A DNA stretch of 58,567 nucleotides from Candidatus Poribacteria bacterium (GCA_003635265.1 PYIZ01000027.1:1-58567); one strand, 5' to 3'; counted from the stretch's first letter, positions 51,446 through 58,567 are shown. Numbers and translations are program-made. Notes: generated by a model from the letters alone, not told the origin.

Positions 51446-52629
51446 CGCGGGAAGAAGACATCAATTCCAGCTTCGACATCATCGATTGGACGACCGTGCT
51501 GTCCTTCATATCTATCGTGTATGTCACGCTCGGTTTCGGTGAGATCGGTCAACGGGAAGGTCAAGGTGGCTCGACTCTGTTTGGCGGATTCGCTCATGGC
51601 GATGTTCATCTCCTGATCTTGCCGTCCAAGTTGCGCTCCGTACTCCGGTTCGGTGTCATGGATAATTGCATTCGCGAGGCTTAACAATTCATCGGCGACT
51701 GGAATTTGTCCTTCGGTGAATGGGTAGTTCCTTAACGGGTTTTCCCATGTAATCAATTGATCTGGAAGTTCCAGCTCAATCTTCTCAATCACCTCTGTTC
51801 CATCTACATCAATTGTTGTGCGTTTTGGTTGATAACCGATACTTTTCGCACCGCTCTCCAGATCTTCGGGAGGCACAACGTGGATCTCTTCACCGACAAT
51901 TGTTCCCTTGCTGCCATCAATCTGCGAGATACCGCCCTGCCCACGCCCTAGTGAACGGGCATGAATGACGTTAGAATAAACCATCAGAGCAGTTGCGTTG
52001 TTGTCAAACTCTAGGAAGCCGAAGGTCCAGTTATCGCTCGTGTGGTGGCGTTTCATACGATCGATGATTGGAATGACCGGCGTGGATTGAGCGATGCCGA
52101 GGATTGATTTCGGCTCTCCGTTCGCACGAAGCCGAAGCATACTCATGCCGTGATAACCGCCTTCGTAGAAGATTCGGTAGATTCGCCCCACTTCACCTAT
52201 CACACCTGCATCAATCACAGCGGACAGAAAACGTTCTCGTGGCGCGCGATAGTAGTTTTCTGCCACTTCCAGTTTGACGTTGTTTCTCTTTGCCGCTGAG
52301 ATCATGAGATCTGTCATCGGCAGTGTCACGGCGATTGGCGTTTCGACGATAATATTCACACCGGCATCTGCCATGAAACAACCGATGGCGTGATGAGCGA
52401 CTCCGGGCACGGTGATGTCCACGGCATCCAGTTTTTCATGTGCGACCAAATCTCGGACGTTGGTATAGGGGTTCGCACCGTACTGCTCGGCGTACTGTCG
52501 AGCGACCGCTTGATCTATATCACAGATGGCGACGAGGTTGTAGACATCTTTCAGTTTGTCAATCACGGGAAGGTGTGCACCCCCACCGCGTCTGCCCGCA
52601 CCGATTAGTGCGATATTTAGTTTTGACAT
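51439..52629 (-). CDS. Gfo/Idh/MocA-family NAD(P)-dependent oxidoreductase
   Basis: The 396-residue protein starts with a Rossmann fold (IALIGAGRRGGGAHLPVI) and DAVDITVPGVAHHAIG. A VETPIAVTLPM segment stands where the family has E-K-P; here Lys is replaced by Thr. A Gfo/Idh/MocA C-terminal sheet domain follows (YHGMSMLRLRANGEPKSILGIAQS). The missing Lys of the EKP motif, normally the catalytic residue, suggests altered or lost catalysis. AAGGA lies upstream of the ATG. Its place by the enolase-superfamily gene and aldolase fits sugar catabolism. Confidence 0.88.
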   Translation of the reverse strand: MSKLNIALIGAGRRGGGAHLPVIDKLKDVYNLVAICDIDQAVARQYAEQYGANPYTNVRDLVAHEKLDAVDITVPGVAHHAIGCFMADAGVNIIVETPIAVTLPMTDLMISAAKRNNVKLEVAENYYRAPRERFLSAVIDAGVIGEVGRIYRIFYEGGYHGMSMLRLRANGEPKSILGIAQSTPVIPIIDRMKRHHTSDNWTFGFLEFDNNATALMVYSNVIHARSLGRGQGGISQIDGSKGTIVGEEIHVVPPEDLESGAKSIGYQPKRTTIDVDGTEVIEKIELELPDQLITWENPLRNYPFTEGQIPVADELLSLANAIIHDTEPEYGAQLGRQDQEMNIAMSESAKQSRATLTFPLTDLTETERDIHDRYEGQHGRPIDDVEAGIDVFFPRQ

Positions 52630-52776
52630 GTGTGGGTTCCTTGTCGTTCCTTTACCCTAAGTTGTCTTATGATAATGTTCTTAACTCAGTTGTTCCTTTC
52701 TCGGACGAGCTTGACATGAGGTTGCCAAAGAACATCTGTCCCAAGACCTACCGGCGACGGACACTGCGGTTAATTG
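52630..52776. other. Short intergenic spacer
   Basis: No gene, repeat or terminator that I can support lies here. It separates the oxidoreductase start from the stop of the small gene at 52777. Confidence 0.5.
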
Positions 52777-52869
52777 TTAACGTTTGTTGGCGTTTTTTAT
52801 GGCATCTCGTGTGACTATGCCTATACCAAGGAAAAACACTATAACCACAAAGACCGCAAACCATTCCAT
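52777..52869 (-). CDS. 30-residue membrane microprotein, copy B
   Basis: A minus-strand frame from ATG 52869 to TAA at 52777-52779 encodes 30 residues: MEW, then about 17 hydrophobic residues (FAVFVVIVFFLGIGIV), then a charged tail TRDAIKNANKR. GGAGG lies seven bases upstream. It is a paralogue of copy A (53193-53285). The tail RDAIKNANKR is identical; differences in the helix are conservative (Leu/Phe, Val/Ile) or silent, so it appears to be under selection. Just upstream sits a remnant of the end of the 75-residue gene (VAYRKINELEEL, stop), carried by the same duplication. Function unknown; a single-helix inner-membrane protein with its basic end in the cytosol is expected. Confidence 0.65.
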   Translation of the reverse strand: MEWFAVFVVIVFFLGIGIVTRDAIKNANKR

Positions 52870-52910
52870 TACAATTCCTCCAATTCATTAATCTTTCGAT
52901 ATGCAACTCT
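52777..52910. repeat. 134-bp duplication, unit B (pairs with 53193-53326)
   Basis: This segment aligns without gaps to 53193-53326 with about 15 mismatches by eye. It contains the 30-residue gene and the last dozen codons of the 75-residue gene. The copies are in direct orientation and separated by the 80-residue gene. Confidence 0.85.
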
Positions 52911-52947
52911 TTGTAAATGTAAAATGGACTTGCTTAGAACTACCTGC

Positions 52948-53190
52948 TCAAGGTCCGTAGTCTACAGGCCCTTCGACGTGTTCGCCCTGCTCGCGCAACA
53001 ATTTGGTAGCCATCCCGGCAAGAGAAAGGTCGTCAAATTCATAGGTGAGACACACGCTTGCTGACTCATATTGACTTGGATTCTCTCGGAAAGTCAAATG
53101 TCCACCATACCTTGATATTTGAACCGTTAATTTCTCTTCCTTTATAGGATCTGGTGGTGCTTTGTAATAGACCTCAAACATGACTGACAT
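52948..53190 (-). CDS. Small hypothetical protein (80 residues)
   Basis: I start it at the ATG 53190 (MSVMFEVYYKAPPD), two bases after the stop of microprotein A. The longer frame to 53322 runs through the microprotein in another frame and is not credible. The product has no membrane helix. It looks like a small alpha-beta protein: FEVYYKAPPDPIKEEKLTV, then a HLTFRENPSQYESASVCLTYEF pair of strands, then a helix LAGMATKLLREQGEHVEGPVDYGP. Not recognised. Tight spacing suggests one transcript with the 75- and 30-residue membrane proteins. Confidence 0.6.
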   Translation of the reverse strand: MSVMFEVYYKAPPDPIKEEKLTVQISRYGGHLTFRENPSQYESASVCLTYEFDDLSLAGMATKLLREQGEHVEGPVDYGP

Positions 53191-53192
53191 AG

Positions 53193-53285
53193 TTACCGTT
53201 TGTTGGCGTTTTTTATAGCATCTCGTGCGACTATGCATATACCGAGGATAAACACTACAAGCATAACAACCGCAAGCCATTCCAT
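53193..53285 (-). CDS. 30-residue membrane microprotein, copy A
   Basis: The ATG at 53285 overlaps the stop of the 75-residue gene (TGATG), and GGAGG lies seven bases upstream. It encodes MEW, a hydrophobic helix (LAVVMLVVFILGICIV) and the tail ARDAIKNANKR. It is a paralogue of copy B at 52777-52869. The 80-residue gene starts 2 bp after its stop. The coupled starts show that it is expressed within an operon. Function unknown. Confidence 0.7.
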   Translation of the reverse strand: MEWLAVVMLVVFILGICIVARDAIKNANKR

Positions 53286-53326
53286 CACAATTCCTCCAAT
53301 TCATCGATCTTTCGATATGCAACTCT
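53193..53326. repeat. 134-bp duplication, unit A (pairs with 52777-52910)
   Basis: See the partner entry. Unit A is the functional context, with the 75-residue gene complete and translationally coupled. Unit B carries only its end. Confidence 0.85.
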
Positions 53327-53512
53327 ATTGATCCAAATGATTACAGATGTAAACAGAAATACCCCTACCGCACCAATTATAAGCAGAAGTGCCCTAGTTT
53401 TTCCGTAGTTCTGAATTCCCCAAGCGACCAGTGAAATATCAGTGGCAATCAGAATGGCGAATATAATTTTTAACCAACCAATTTCTTCCTTTAGTTTATC
53501 AATCCTTGCCAT
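53285..53512 (-). CDS. Small two-helix membrane protein (75 residues)
   Basis: The product starts with an amphipathic helix (MARIDKLKEEIGWLK), has two membrane helices (about 14-33, FAILIATDISLVAWGI, and 41-60, LLLIIGAVGVFLFTSVIIW) and ends in a charged helix RKIDELEEL. It is similar in build to small membrane proteins of unknown function that I have seen in cyanobacteria and other phyla, often beside another tiny membrane protein; I cannot name a family. Its stop overlaps the start of microprotein A. The last codons are duplicated before copy B. Confidence 0.7.
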   Translation of the reverse strand: MARIDKLKEEIGWLKIIFAILIATDISLVAWGIQNYGKTRALLLIIGAVGVFLFTSVIIWINRVAYRKIDELEEL

Positions 53513-53600
53513 TCTGACTTATCTCTTTCTGATAAGGTTTTCACCTAACACTTTAGCTCTGTAGCAGCCACCATCAAAACCGAAGTTCATGGAAAAGGTA

Positions 53601-53867
53601 TTAAGACAACTGCCCCTGTTGTAGGTGTGACCATGCGGCGTCTTCCTCAGAACGATTCCAGTCTTCAGCAAGTGCGGCTTCACTTAATAGTGCAGTTTCA
53701 GGGAGAATTGCAACACGAATCACTCTCTTGTGTGGTGTATCAAAGCGAAACCACTCTCCATCATCTTCCATGAAATCAGCGGTGTCGAGGTTGTCCCAAA
53801 ATGCAGCTTCCTCCTCGTAACTCTTAAATGCTGGAATTTGTAACGCTTTCATCTTCTTACTTTTCAA
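53601..53867 (-). CDS. CopG/BrnA-type antitoxin-like protein
   Basis: The 88-residue product has the pattern IPAFKSYEEEAAFWDNLDTADFMED, typical of a CopG-type antitoxin family found next to BrnT- or nuclease-like partners. The C-terminal part, ALLSEAALAEDWNRSEEDAAWSHL, resembles the end of DUF2281/VapB-type antitoxins. It could be a fusion of two antitoxin-like segments. Its start overlaps the end of the nuclease-like gene by 11 bp, so the two are coupled. An in-frame Met at residue 6 is an alternative start. Confidence 0.6.
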   Translation of the reverse strand: MKSKKMKALQIPAFKSYEEEAAFWDNLDTADFMEDDGEWFRFDTPHKRVIRVAILPETALLSEAALAEDWNRSEEDAAWSHLQQGQLS

Positions 53868-54810
53868 CCTTGTCGCTTTCAGGGTTATATAGACGATAAG
53901 TTCTAGGTTTGACCCACCAATAATATTTATGGTTGCCAGGATAAAGACGATATGACGAGAGATTGGGGCATCCCCACATAAGTGCAGGTCTCACATTAGT
54001 TCCCTTGAAGTCGGGATGCTTCTCTAAAATGCGCAAGTAAACCTGTTTGGGTGAAAATTCAACGGTTGTATCTCCTCCCGTTAATTCCTGCACTGTTTCC
54101 AACACTTCCTCCCTTACCTTCTTTTTATCTGACCATCCTGAACGCGAGGGGACATTCTGCCTCACAGCTTTGGAGGCGGCAATGTCTTCCTGTCCAACTT
54201 TTGCTTCCGTATTGACAAGCTTTTCTCCTGATTCCGTTTGGAATGTTGAAACAGTCAAACAGTTGATGTCCATGTCGTGCGAGGTTCGGAGGAATCTACA
54301 AACGCGTGATACCGAGTCGGGTATCTCTTCTGCGACAATAAATAAACGCAATCTACGATTCAGTGCTGGCATGTTGTCTTCAAACATCTCACTGTCAAAC
54401 GCAAACGTTGCACTGAAAGCATCTTGAAAAGTTGTTTCTTTTTTTGCATCCCGGAAGTAAGCTTCTGCTCTCTCACGAATCTGCGCCTCCGCAAGTTTTT
54501 CTGCCCATTCCGCGTATTCAAGCAGTTGCGCGACAACGTCCCTTGGAGCCTTGCCCCTTTTCAGTTCGACAATGACAAGGTTTCCCTCGAAATCGACACC
54601 GAGCAGGTCAGGGAAGATGGTGCTATCTTCGACGTTGGCACTGGTTTGTCTGCCAATCCAAAGGATAAGTTCTCCTTCGACAAGTGCCTCCGGGCTGTTT
54701 TCAAGCCAACTTTCCAGATGCTTTTCAAGCTCGATGTCAGTTTTTTTTGCGATGACAAGTTCAGCATTGTGCAGATTGTCATCTTCTACGTTCAATCTAA
54801 AAATAGCCAT
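53857..54810 (-). CDS. NucS-like PD-(D/E)XK nuclease with C-terminal winged-helix-like domain
   Basis: The 317-residue protein has in its first half the pattern of NucS/DUF91-type endonucleases: HLESWLENSPEALVEG (N-terminal Glu), PDLLGVDFEGNLVIVELKRG (D-x(n)-E-x-K, about 68-86) and RDVVAQLLEYAEWAEKL. The second half (about 225-310) is a DUF7669-like domain: EVLETVQELTGG... FSPKQVYLRILEKHPDFKGTNVR... SYRLYPGNHKYYWW. It probably cuts or binds nucleic acid. It is followed at once by an antitoxin-like gene, so it may be a nuclease toxin or a defence effector. No methyltransferase lies nearby. Confidence 0.75.
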   Translation of the reverse strand: MAIFRLNVEDDNLHNAELVIAKKTDIELEKHLESWLENSPEALVEGELILWIGRQTSANVEDSTIFPDLLGVDFEGNLVIVELKRGKAPRDVVAQLLEYAEWAEKLAEAQIRERAEAYFRDAKKETTFQDAFSATFAFDSEMFEDNMPALNRRLRLFIVAEEIPDSVSRVCRFLRTSHDMDINCLTVSTFQTESGEKLVNTEAKVGQEDIAASKAVRQNVPSRSGWSDKKKVREEVLETVQELTGGDTTVEFSPKQVYLRILEKHPDFKGTNVRPALMWGCPNLSSYRLYPGNHKYYWWVKPRTYRLYNPESDKVEK

Positions 54811-54889
54811 CGTGTTCTAAAGGGTGTGTAACAGATTTGCTTTGGGAAGTCGCTGATATTTTATGGTGAGAAGGTTGGATTCACATCTT

Positions 54890-55321
54890 CTATTCAGGCA
54901 TGTCAATAACCACATACTGCTGATCGACGGATACAGAATAGGTTTCGGCGGTGTACGGTCCCTTTTGCAGCCCTGATGCCACTGTCGCCCCGTCCTCTAC
55001 CTCTACTGGATACTTTCTAACACGCTTCTGGGCAGGGTTCCACCACGACTGCCCCGTTTTGATATCAAACTCCCAACCGTGCCAGACACAGCGCAAGATT
55101 TCGCCTTTGCGGGTGTATCTGTATTCACCGGGCACGTCGGACTGAAGAAGTCCTGTCAGGCGCCCCTCACATAGGGGAGCCCCCTGATGGGGACAGATAT
55201 TTCGTACGGCGTAAAACTCGCCGTTAATATTAAAAACGCCGAGTGATCGTCCTTCAAGTTCGACGATTTTGCGTTCACCCGGCGGAATTTCGTCTACAGT
55301 TGCAACTACATGTTTTGCCAT
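54890..55321 (-). CDS. Rieske [2Fe-2S] ferredoxin-like protein
   Basis: The 143-residue protein has a Rieske cluster site: C43-P-H45-QGAPL-C then C78-V-W-H81 in CVWHGWEFD. This is the usual C-x-H...C-x2-H pattern. An insert of about 30 residues (LTGLLQSDVPGEYRYTRKGE) separates the two ligand pairs, longer than in small ferredoxins and typical of Rieske proteins beside ring-hydroxylating or aromatic-degradation enzymes. It would pass electrons to an oxygenase. It follows the two amidohydrolase genes on the same strand. Confidence 0.88.
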   Translation of the reverse strand: MAKHVVATVDEIPPGERKIVELEGRSLGVFNINGEFYAVRNICPHQGAPLCEGRLTGLLQSDVPGEYRYTRKGEILRCVWHGWEFDIKTGQSWWNPAQKRVRKYPVEVEDGATVASGLQKGPYTAETYSVSVDQQYVVIDMPE

Positions 55322-55426
55322 AGGATTCTATTGTATTGTATGAAATGCAGTATAAAGATCAGGGGTTCAGATATCATGAAACTCCCATGAATCGAACCCC
55401 TGAACGATTTGTTGATTTGCAGACTC

Positions 55427-56488
55427 CTACAAGTTATACAGTTCGCGTGCATTATCTGACATGATCCGCCGCCTTACGTCCGGCGCAATACTCGTCGGGA
55501 AGGCGCGATCGGGCGCATCGAAGTCCCAGTGCGGATAATCGGTTGCGAACATTAATCTCTCTTTCGCGTTGAGCTGCTCAAGCAACAGGTCGAAATACTC
55601 CCGTTTGGGTGGTTCTTCCACCGGCTGTGAACTGAGCCAGAAATGCTCCTTCATATACTCTGAAGGCAGCTTTTTCAGATCGGGAACCTCCTCTTTCAGT
55701 TTCTTCCAACTCTGATCGAGCCGCCACATCAACGGTGGGAACCAAGCGAAGCCGCCTTCAATCAAGACAAACTTGAGTGTGGGGAAGCGTTCAAAGACGC
55801 CTTCGCAAACAAGGCTGATCACCTGTGTCTGGAACGCCTGTGGCATACCGCCGTGATCCTCAATGTAGTAGGAGGGCGCACCCGCACCAGTGATTGGACC
55901 GGCACCGACACCACCGAAGTGGATGCCGATAGGCAGATCATACTGCGTTGCTGCTTCGTATAGCTTCCAATACTTCCGCCGTCCCAACGGTTCGTCCGTG
56001 CGTGCAATCAGCAGGACCTGCACAAAGTTGGGATCTTCACCACGCCGATGAATCTCCTCTGCTGCCAATTCCCCATCTTCATAAGGAACGACAATTGATG
56101 CCTTCAGGCGCGGTTCGGGTGTAGTCCACTCTTCGACCTGCCAATCGTTAATTGCTCGTGCGATCGCTGCGACGTACTCCAAATTGAGTCCACTGCCACC
56201 CATCAATGGATTCAGAACCCCGTATTCAAAGTCCCAAGCATCGAGCAGTTGCTCCTGCATAAAGGTAAGGTCTGCACCCGGTGAAAGTCCGGATGGGGGC
56301 CAGGCATCATGCCGGGCTGCATGGGGCATCCCCCGCGGATAGTTGGATCCGGCGTGTCCGCGCCCACCTATCATCGCCTGATGCTTGCGCCAGCGTTCAG
56401 AGAGGTATGGATGCAGCGATTCCGGCGATGCGAGGTTGTTGTGAATATCGGTGTCAATGACGGGTACTTTTTCCCGTGTGCTTTTCAT
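55427..56488 (-). CDS. Amidohydrolase-family metal-dependent hydrolase/decarboxylase (paralogue 1)
   Basis: The 353-residue protein belongs to the amidohydrolase-2 (ACMSD-like) group: D-x-H metal motif in VIDTDIHNNL (about 10-19), a central GIHFGGVGAG strand with the next His, LKFVLIEGGFAWFPPLMWRLDQ, and the last Asp in FATDYPHWDFDAP. AAGGAGGA precedes the ATG. It may decarboxylate or hydrolyse an aromatic or unsaturated acid; the substrate is not known. Its neighbours are a paralogue (133 bp upstream) and a Rieske protein (105 bp downstream). Confidence 0.88.
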   Translation of the reverse strand: MKSTREKVPVIDTDIHNNLASPESLHPYLSERWRKHQAMIGGRGHAGSNYPRGMPHAARHDAWPPSGLSPGADLTFMQEQLLDAWDFEYGVLNPLMGGSGLNLEYVAAIARAINDWQVEEWTTPEPRLKASIVVPYEDGELAAEEIHRRGEDPNFVQVLLIARTDEPLGRRKYWKLYEAATQYDLPIGIHFGGVGAGPITGAGAPSYYIEDHGGMPQAFQTQVISLVCEGVFERFPTLKFVLIEGGFAWFPPLMWRLDQSWKKLKEEVPDLKKLPSEYMKEHFWLSSQPVEEPPKREYFDLLLEQLNAKERLMFATDYPHWDFDAPDRAFPTSIAPDVRRRIMSDNARELYNL

Positions 56489-56621
56489 CTATGTGTCCTC
56501 CTTATTGAACGTAATTGTCTGGATTTTCAGGATAAAGTTGGGGGTTCGCTAGCTAAACAAGTTTAGATGCGCTCACCCCAAATGGATTGGAACAGGATTT
56601 ACAAGGTAATCCTGATACATT

Positions 56622-57704
56622 TTACAATTGATAAAAGTCTCGTGCATTTTCCGATAGAATCTTCTTCATCAGTGATTCCGGTAATCCCATTGGCAAAGCC
56701 TCCTCCGGCGAATCAAATTGCCAGTGTGGGTAGTCGGTTGAAAACATCAGCATATCGTCCGAATCAAGCTGCCCAATCATCCGAAGGAACTGCGTGGGAT
56801 CCGGCGATGCGTCCATTGGCTGAAGCGTAAAACGGAGGTGTTCACGCATATAGTCCGAGGGCAGTCGTCTAATCCACGGTGTAATGTGGCGCAGTCCTCG
56901 CCATTCCTTATCAATCCGCCACATGACGGACGGTAGCCACGTAAAGCCACCCTCAATTAAGGCGACTCGCAGATCTGGAAATCGATCAAATGTGCCTTCT
57001 GTAACCAAGCTGATGACTTGGGCTTGGAAAATCTGTCCCGCGCCGGCATATTCCTCTAAGTAGGTTGAAAACCAACCGCTTGGACTTGGCGGGATGCCCG
57101 CAGCTCCACCGTAGTGGATACCAACTACAAGGTTATGACGGACAGCAGCCTCGAAAATCGGATCATAGTGTCGCTTGCCATAAGGCATCAGTGAGCGCAC
57201 CGGCAACAGTACCTGTACAAATCCGGGGTGGTCGCCCATGCGTTCAATTTCTTGCGCTGCTGTTAGTGGATTCTGGCTTGAGACAACCAACGAGGCGCGC
57301 AAACGCGGCTCCGGATCAAGCCAATGTTCGACCTGCCAGTTGTTAGTCGCGGTTGCAAGTGCTGCTGCCAAATATTCATTATGAACAGTTTGTACCCAAT
57401 ACGCACAATTCAGGATGCCGTAATCTGCTTCCCAGAAGTCGAGCGTCTGCTCTCGCAGCAATTCTAAGTCTGATCCCGGCGGTCCGTCCTCAGGTTTTGT
57501 ATCTGGAAGTGCAGATGTCGGTGCGCCCCCCGGGTAGTCGCCCATTTCAGGTCCCCCGAATCCGGAGGTGCTGCAGTACTCAACCCAAAAGTCCGGTAGG
57601 TATGGGTAGAGGGTGCCTAGCGATGGCACGCGATTATGAATATCAACGTCAATCAATGGAAAGTCTGACCGAACAAAACTCGGTTTTGTATCCCATGTCT
57701 CCAC
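56622..57704 (-). CDS. Amidohydrolase-family metal-dependent hydrolase/decarboxylase (paralogue 2)
   Basis: It shares the same motifs as its neighbour (PLIDVDIHNRVPS, IHYGGAAG, LRVALIEGGFTWLPSVMWRID, FSTDYPHWQFDSP). An ATG at 57722 gives 366 residues, but AAGGAG six bases before a GTG at 57704 makes that the better start (360 residues). The active-site pattern is intact. The two genes look like an old tandem duplication, aligned over their whole length with many differences, so they may act on related substrates. A copy of the miniature element lies upstream at 57787. Confidence 0.87.
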   Translation of the reverse strand: METWDTKPSFVRSDFPLIDVDIHNRVPSLGTLYPYLPDFWVEYCSTSGFGGPEMGDYPGGAPTSALPDTKPEDGPPGSDLELLREQTLDFWEADYGILNCAYWVQTVHNEYLAAALATATNNWQVEHWLDPEPRLRASLVVSSQNPLTAAQEIERMGDHPGFVQVLLPVRSLMPYGKRHYDPIFEAAVRHNLVVGIHYGGAAGIPPSPSGWFSTYLEEYAGAGQIFQAQVISLVTEGTFDRFPDLRVALIEGGFTWLPSVMWRIDKEWRGLRHITPWIRRLPSDYMREHLRFTLQPMDASPDPTQFLRMIGQLDSDDMLMFSTDYPHWQFDSPEEALPMGLPESLMKKILSENARDFYQL

Positions 57705-57786
57705 AGTTTTCTCCTTAAACATTTGTAGCGTCTTCTATAGGATACACGCCTAGCGGCTTTTTGTCAATAGGAAGTTTCGCCGGATT

Positions 57787-57895
57787 AGGGTCATTTAGTT
57801 TTCCGTTTTTTGACCGATTTTGGTGGGTAGACAGCGGATTTTCCTCTACACCGTAGGCGGGGCATCTTGCCCTGCCCGAAGAATTAAACGACCCT
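57787..57895. repeat. 109-bp miniature inverted-repeat element, copy 2
   Basis: Begins AGGGTCATTTAGTTTTCC and ends TTAAACGACCCT, with TA overlapping each end. In reverse orientation it aligns with the copy at 3085-3203, sharing AGGGTC-TTTAATTCT at one end and GGGGCAAGATGCCCCGCC in the centre. Confidence 0.8.
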
Positions 57896-57981
57896 ATCGC
57901 CGGATCGGTGGTTTGAGTTATTTCCCAACAGAAACAGCTATACCAACAATTTCCTTACACAACCACAGCCGGGTATAGAAA

Positions 57982-58011
57982 TTGACAACCTTTAGCCCCC
58001 TGTGTTATCAT
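57982..58011 (+). promoter_or_regulatory. Predicted sigma70-type promoter for the glycosylase gene
   Basis: TTGACA (57982-57987) and TATCAT (58006-58011) with an 18-bp spacer, 31 bp before the start codon at 58043. Confidence 0.6.
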
Positions 58012-58042
58012 GCAGCCTACATCTGTTTGAGGAGGGATGGAA

Positions 58043-58567
58043 ATGACCGAAATTTTTGAAAAAATGGAAGCGCTGAAAGCACAAGCGGTCGTCTGCACCG
58101 ATTGCGGATTGGCGGAAACCCGGTTGAACGTTGTTTTCGGTAACGGCGATCCTACCTCCAAACTCGTTATTGTCGCTGAAGGCCCATCGGCGACGGATGA
58201 ACACACGCTCATCCCGTTTTCGGGACCGTCGGGAGAACTCCTCGACGAGGTGCTTCATGCGAACGACTTAGACCGTGACGAAATCTGGATAACGAACGTC
58301 CTCAGATGTCGTGCTGCTGTCCGAGAGGGAAACGTGACAAAAAACCGTCCGCCGAAAGCCGGGGAGATTAAGGCGTGCTCAAAATGGCTCGACGGAGAGC
58401 TTACTTTGATTAGTCCCTCGGTCATCCTATGTATGGGGAGCCCTGCTGCAAACACGCTCATCCACAAAGGTTTTCGCATGACCGAGGAGCGGGGTCAATG
58501 GTTCACAGATACGCTTTACGCTCCATTCGTCTTGGCGACCTATAATCCTGCATTCGTACTGAGACAG
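58043..58567 (+). CDS. Family 4 uracil-DNA glycosylase (3' end cut off by window edge)
   Basis: The ATG at 58043 has GGAGG at 58031-58035 with a 7-base spacer; an ATG at 58037 is too close. The 175 codons in the window show the iron-sulfur-cluster Cys of family 4: C18-x2-C21, C89 and C112. Active-site motifs are VIVAEGPSATDE (the usual GEAPG-like region), PFSGPSGELLDEVL, YITNVLR-like WITNVLRCR and, near the end, ATYNPAFVL where the family has H-P-S/A; here the His is replaced by Asn. The enzyme removes uracil from DNA. The missing HP His could alter activity. The C-terminus lies outside the window. Confidence 0.85.
   Translation, partial: MTEIFEKMEALKAQAVVCTDCGLAETRLNVVFGNGDPTSKLVIVAEGPSATDEHTLIPFSGPSGELLDEVLHANDLDRDEIWITNVLRCRAAVREGNVTKNRPPKAGEIKACSKWLDGELTLISPSVILCMGSPAANTLIHKGFRMTEERGQWFTDTLYAPFVLATYNPAFVLRQ

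Larger units (their letters stand above)
57723..58042. other. Intergenic region with miniature element and promoter
   Basis: No gene lies here. The region holds the miniature element at 57787-57895 and the promoter at 57982-58011 for the plus-strand glycosylase gene. Confidence 0.7.

Noticed and set aside
53191..53322. N-terminal extension of the 80-residue protein to 53322
   Set aside because: It runs through microprotein A in another frame, is Cys/Arg-rich and unlike any protein; the coupled ATG at 53190 is better placed.

Overview
The window looks like a chromosomal piece of an uncultured Gram-negative-type bacterium, most probably Candidatus Poribacteria or a close relative. I infer this from gene content, not from a marker gene: two phytanoyl-CoA dioxygenase-family enzymes, two enolase-superfamily (mandelate racemase-like) enzymes, a Gfo/Idh/MocA oxidoreductase, two paralogous amidohydrolases, a large DUF6785-type membrane protein, outer-membrane beta-barrels, moderate GC content and many short intergenic palindromes. 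No rRNA is present. Six tRNA genes are present.

Layout. Positions 1-1450 hold the start of a ZorA-like proton-channel subunit (Zorya-type phage defence), cut by the left edge. Positions 2020-4518 carry a PhnD-type binding protein and an enolase-superfamily enzyme, separated by a 119-bp TA-flanked miniature element. Positions 4574-7724 form a compact redox cluster: a cytochrome P460-type lipoprotein, a diheme cytochrome fused to an outer-membrane porin-like barrel, and a four-helix membrane protein with two c-type heme sites. Together they look like a trans-envelope electron route. Positions 7768-10918 are a minus-strand DUF58-der-SDR operon, with an IS605-like element carrying an HNH-less IscB relative (IsrB type) and a probable omega RNA just upstream.

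Positions 12559-13139 hold tRNA-Arg(TCT), His, Pro, Arg(TCG), Lys(CTT) and Leu(TAG). They are followed by a protein-quality-control island tig-clpP-clpX-lon-rqcP, ending at a strong terminator. Positions 19289-30976 are metabolic and membrane genes: a disulfide oxidoreductase, a Kef-type antiporter flanked by a whole and a broken copy of a beta-propeller gene end, a ferritin-like protein, a SUMF1-type lipoprotein, DUF6785, a secernin-like peptidase and a dioxygenase.

Positions 31253-41203 are a defence region: a RelE/XRE pair, a CRISPR-cas effector operon resembling type I-D (large subunit, Csc2, Csc1, separate HD nuclease, Cas3 helicase, Cas6), a WYL regulator and an orphan HicB. There is no cas1, cas2 or cas4 and no CRISPR array in the window. 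A 30-bp palindrome in front of the cas operon is a candidate operator. A lone PglZ-domain protein follows at 43059.

Positions 45450-52629 are sugar/acid catabolism-type genes plus a broken MazF-like toxin remnant. Positions 52777-53512 hold a very small-gene cluster that includes two tandem 30-residue membrane microproteins related by a 134-bp duplication. Then come an antitoxin-like gene with a NucS-like nuclease, a Rieske ferredoxin with two amidohydrolases, a second copy of the miniature element, and the start of a family 4 uracil-DNA glycosylase cut by the right edge.

The most unusual parts are the porin-cytochrome redox cluster, the split-HD type I-D-like cas operon with its palindromic promoter element, and the duplicated microprotein cluster. 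All functions are read from sequence motifs only.
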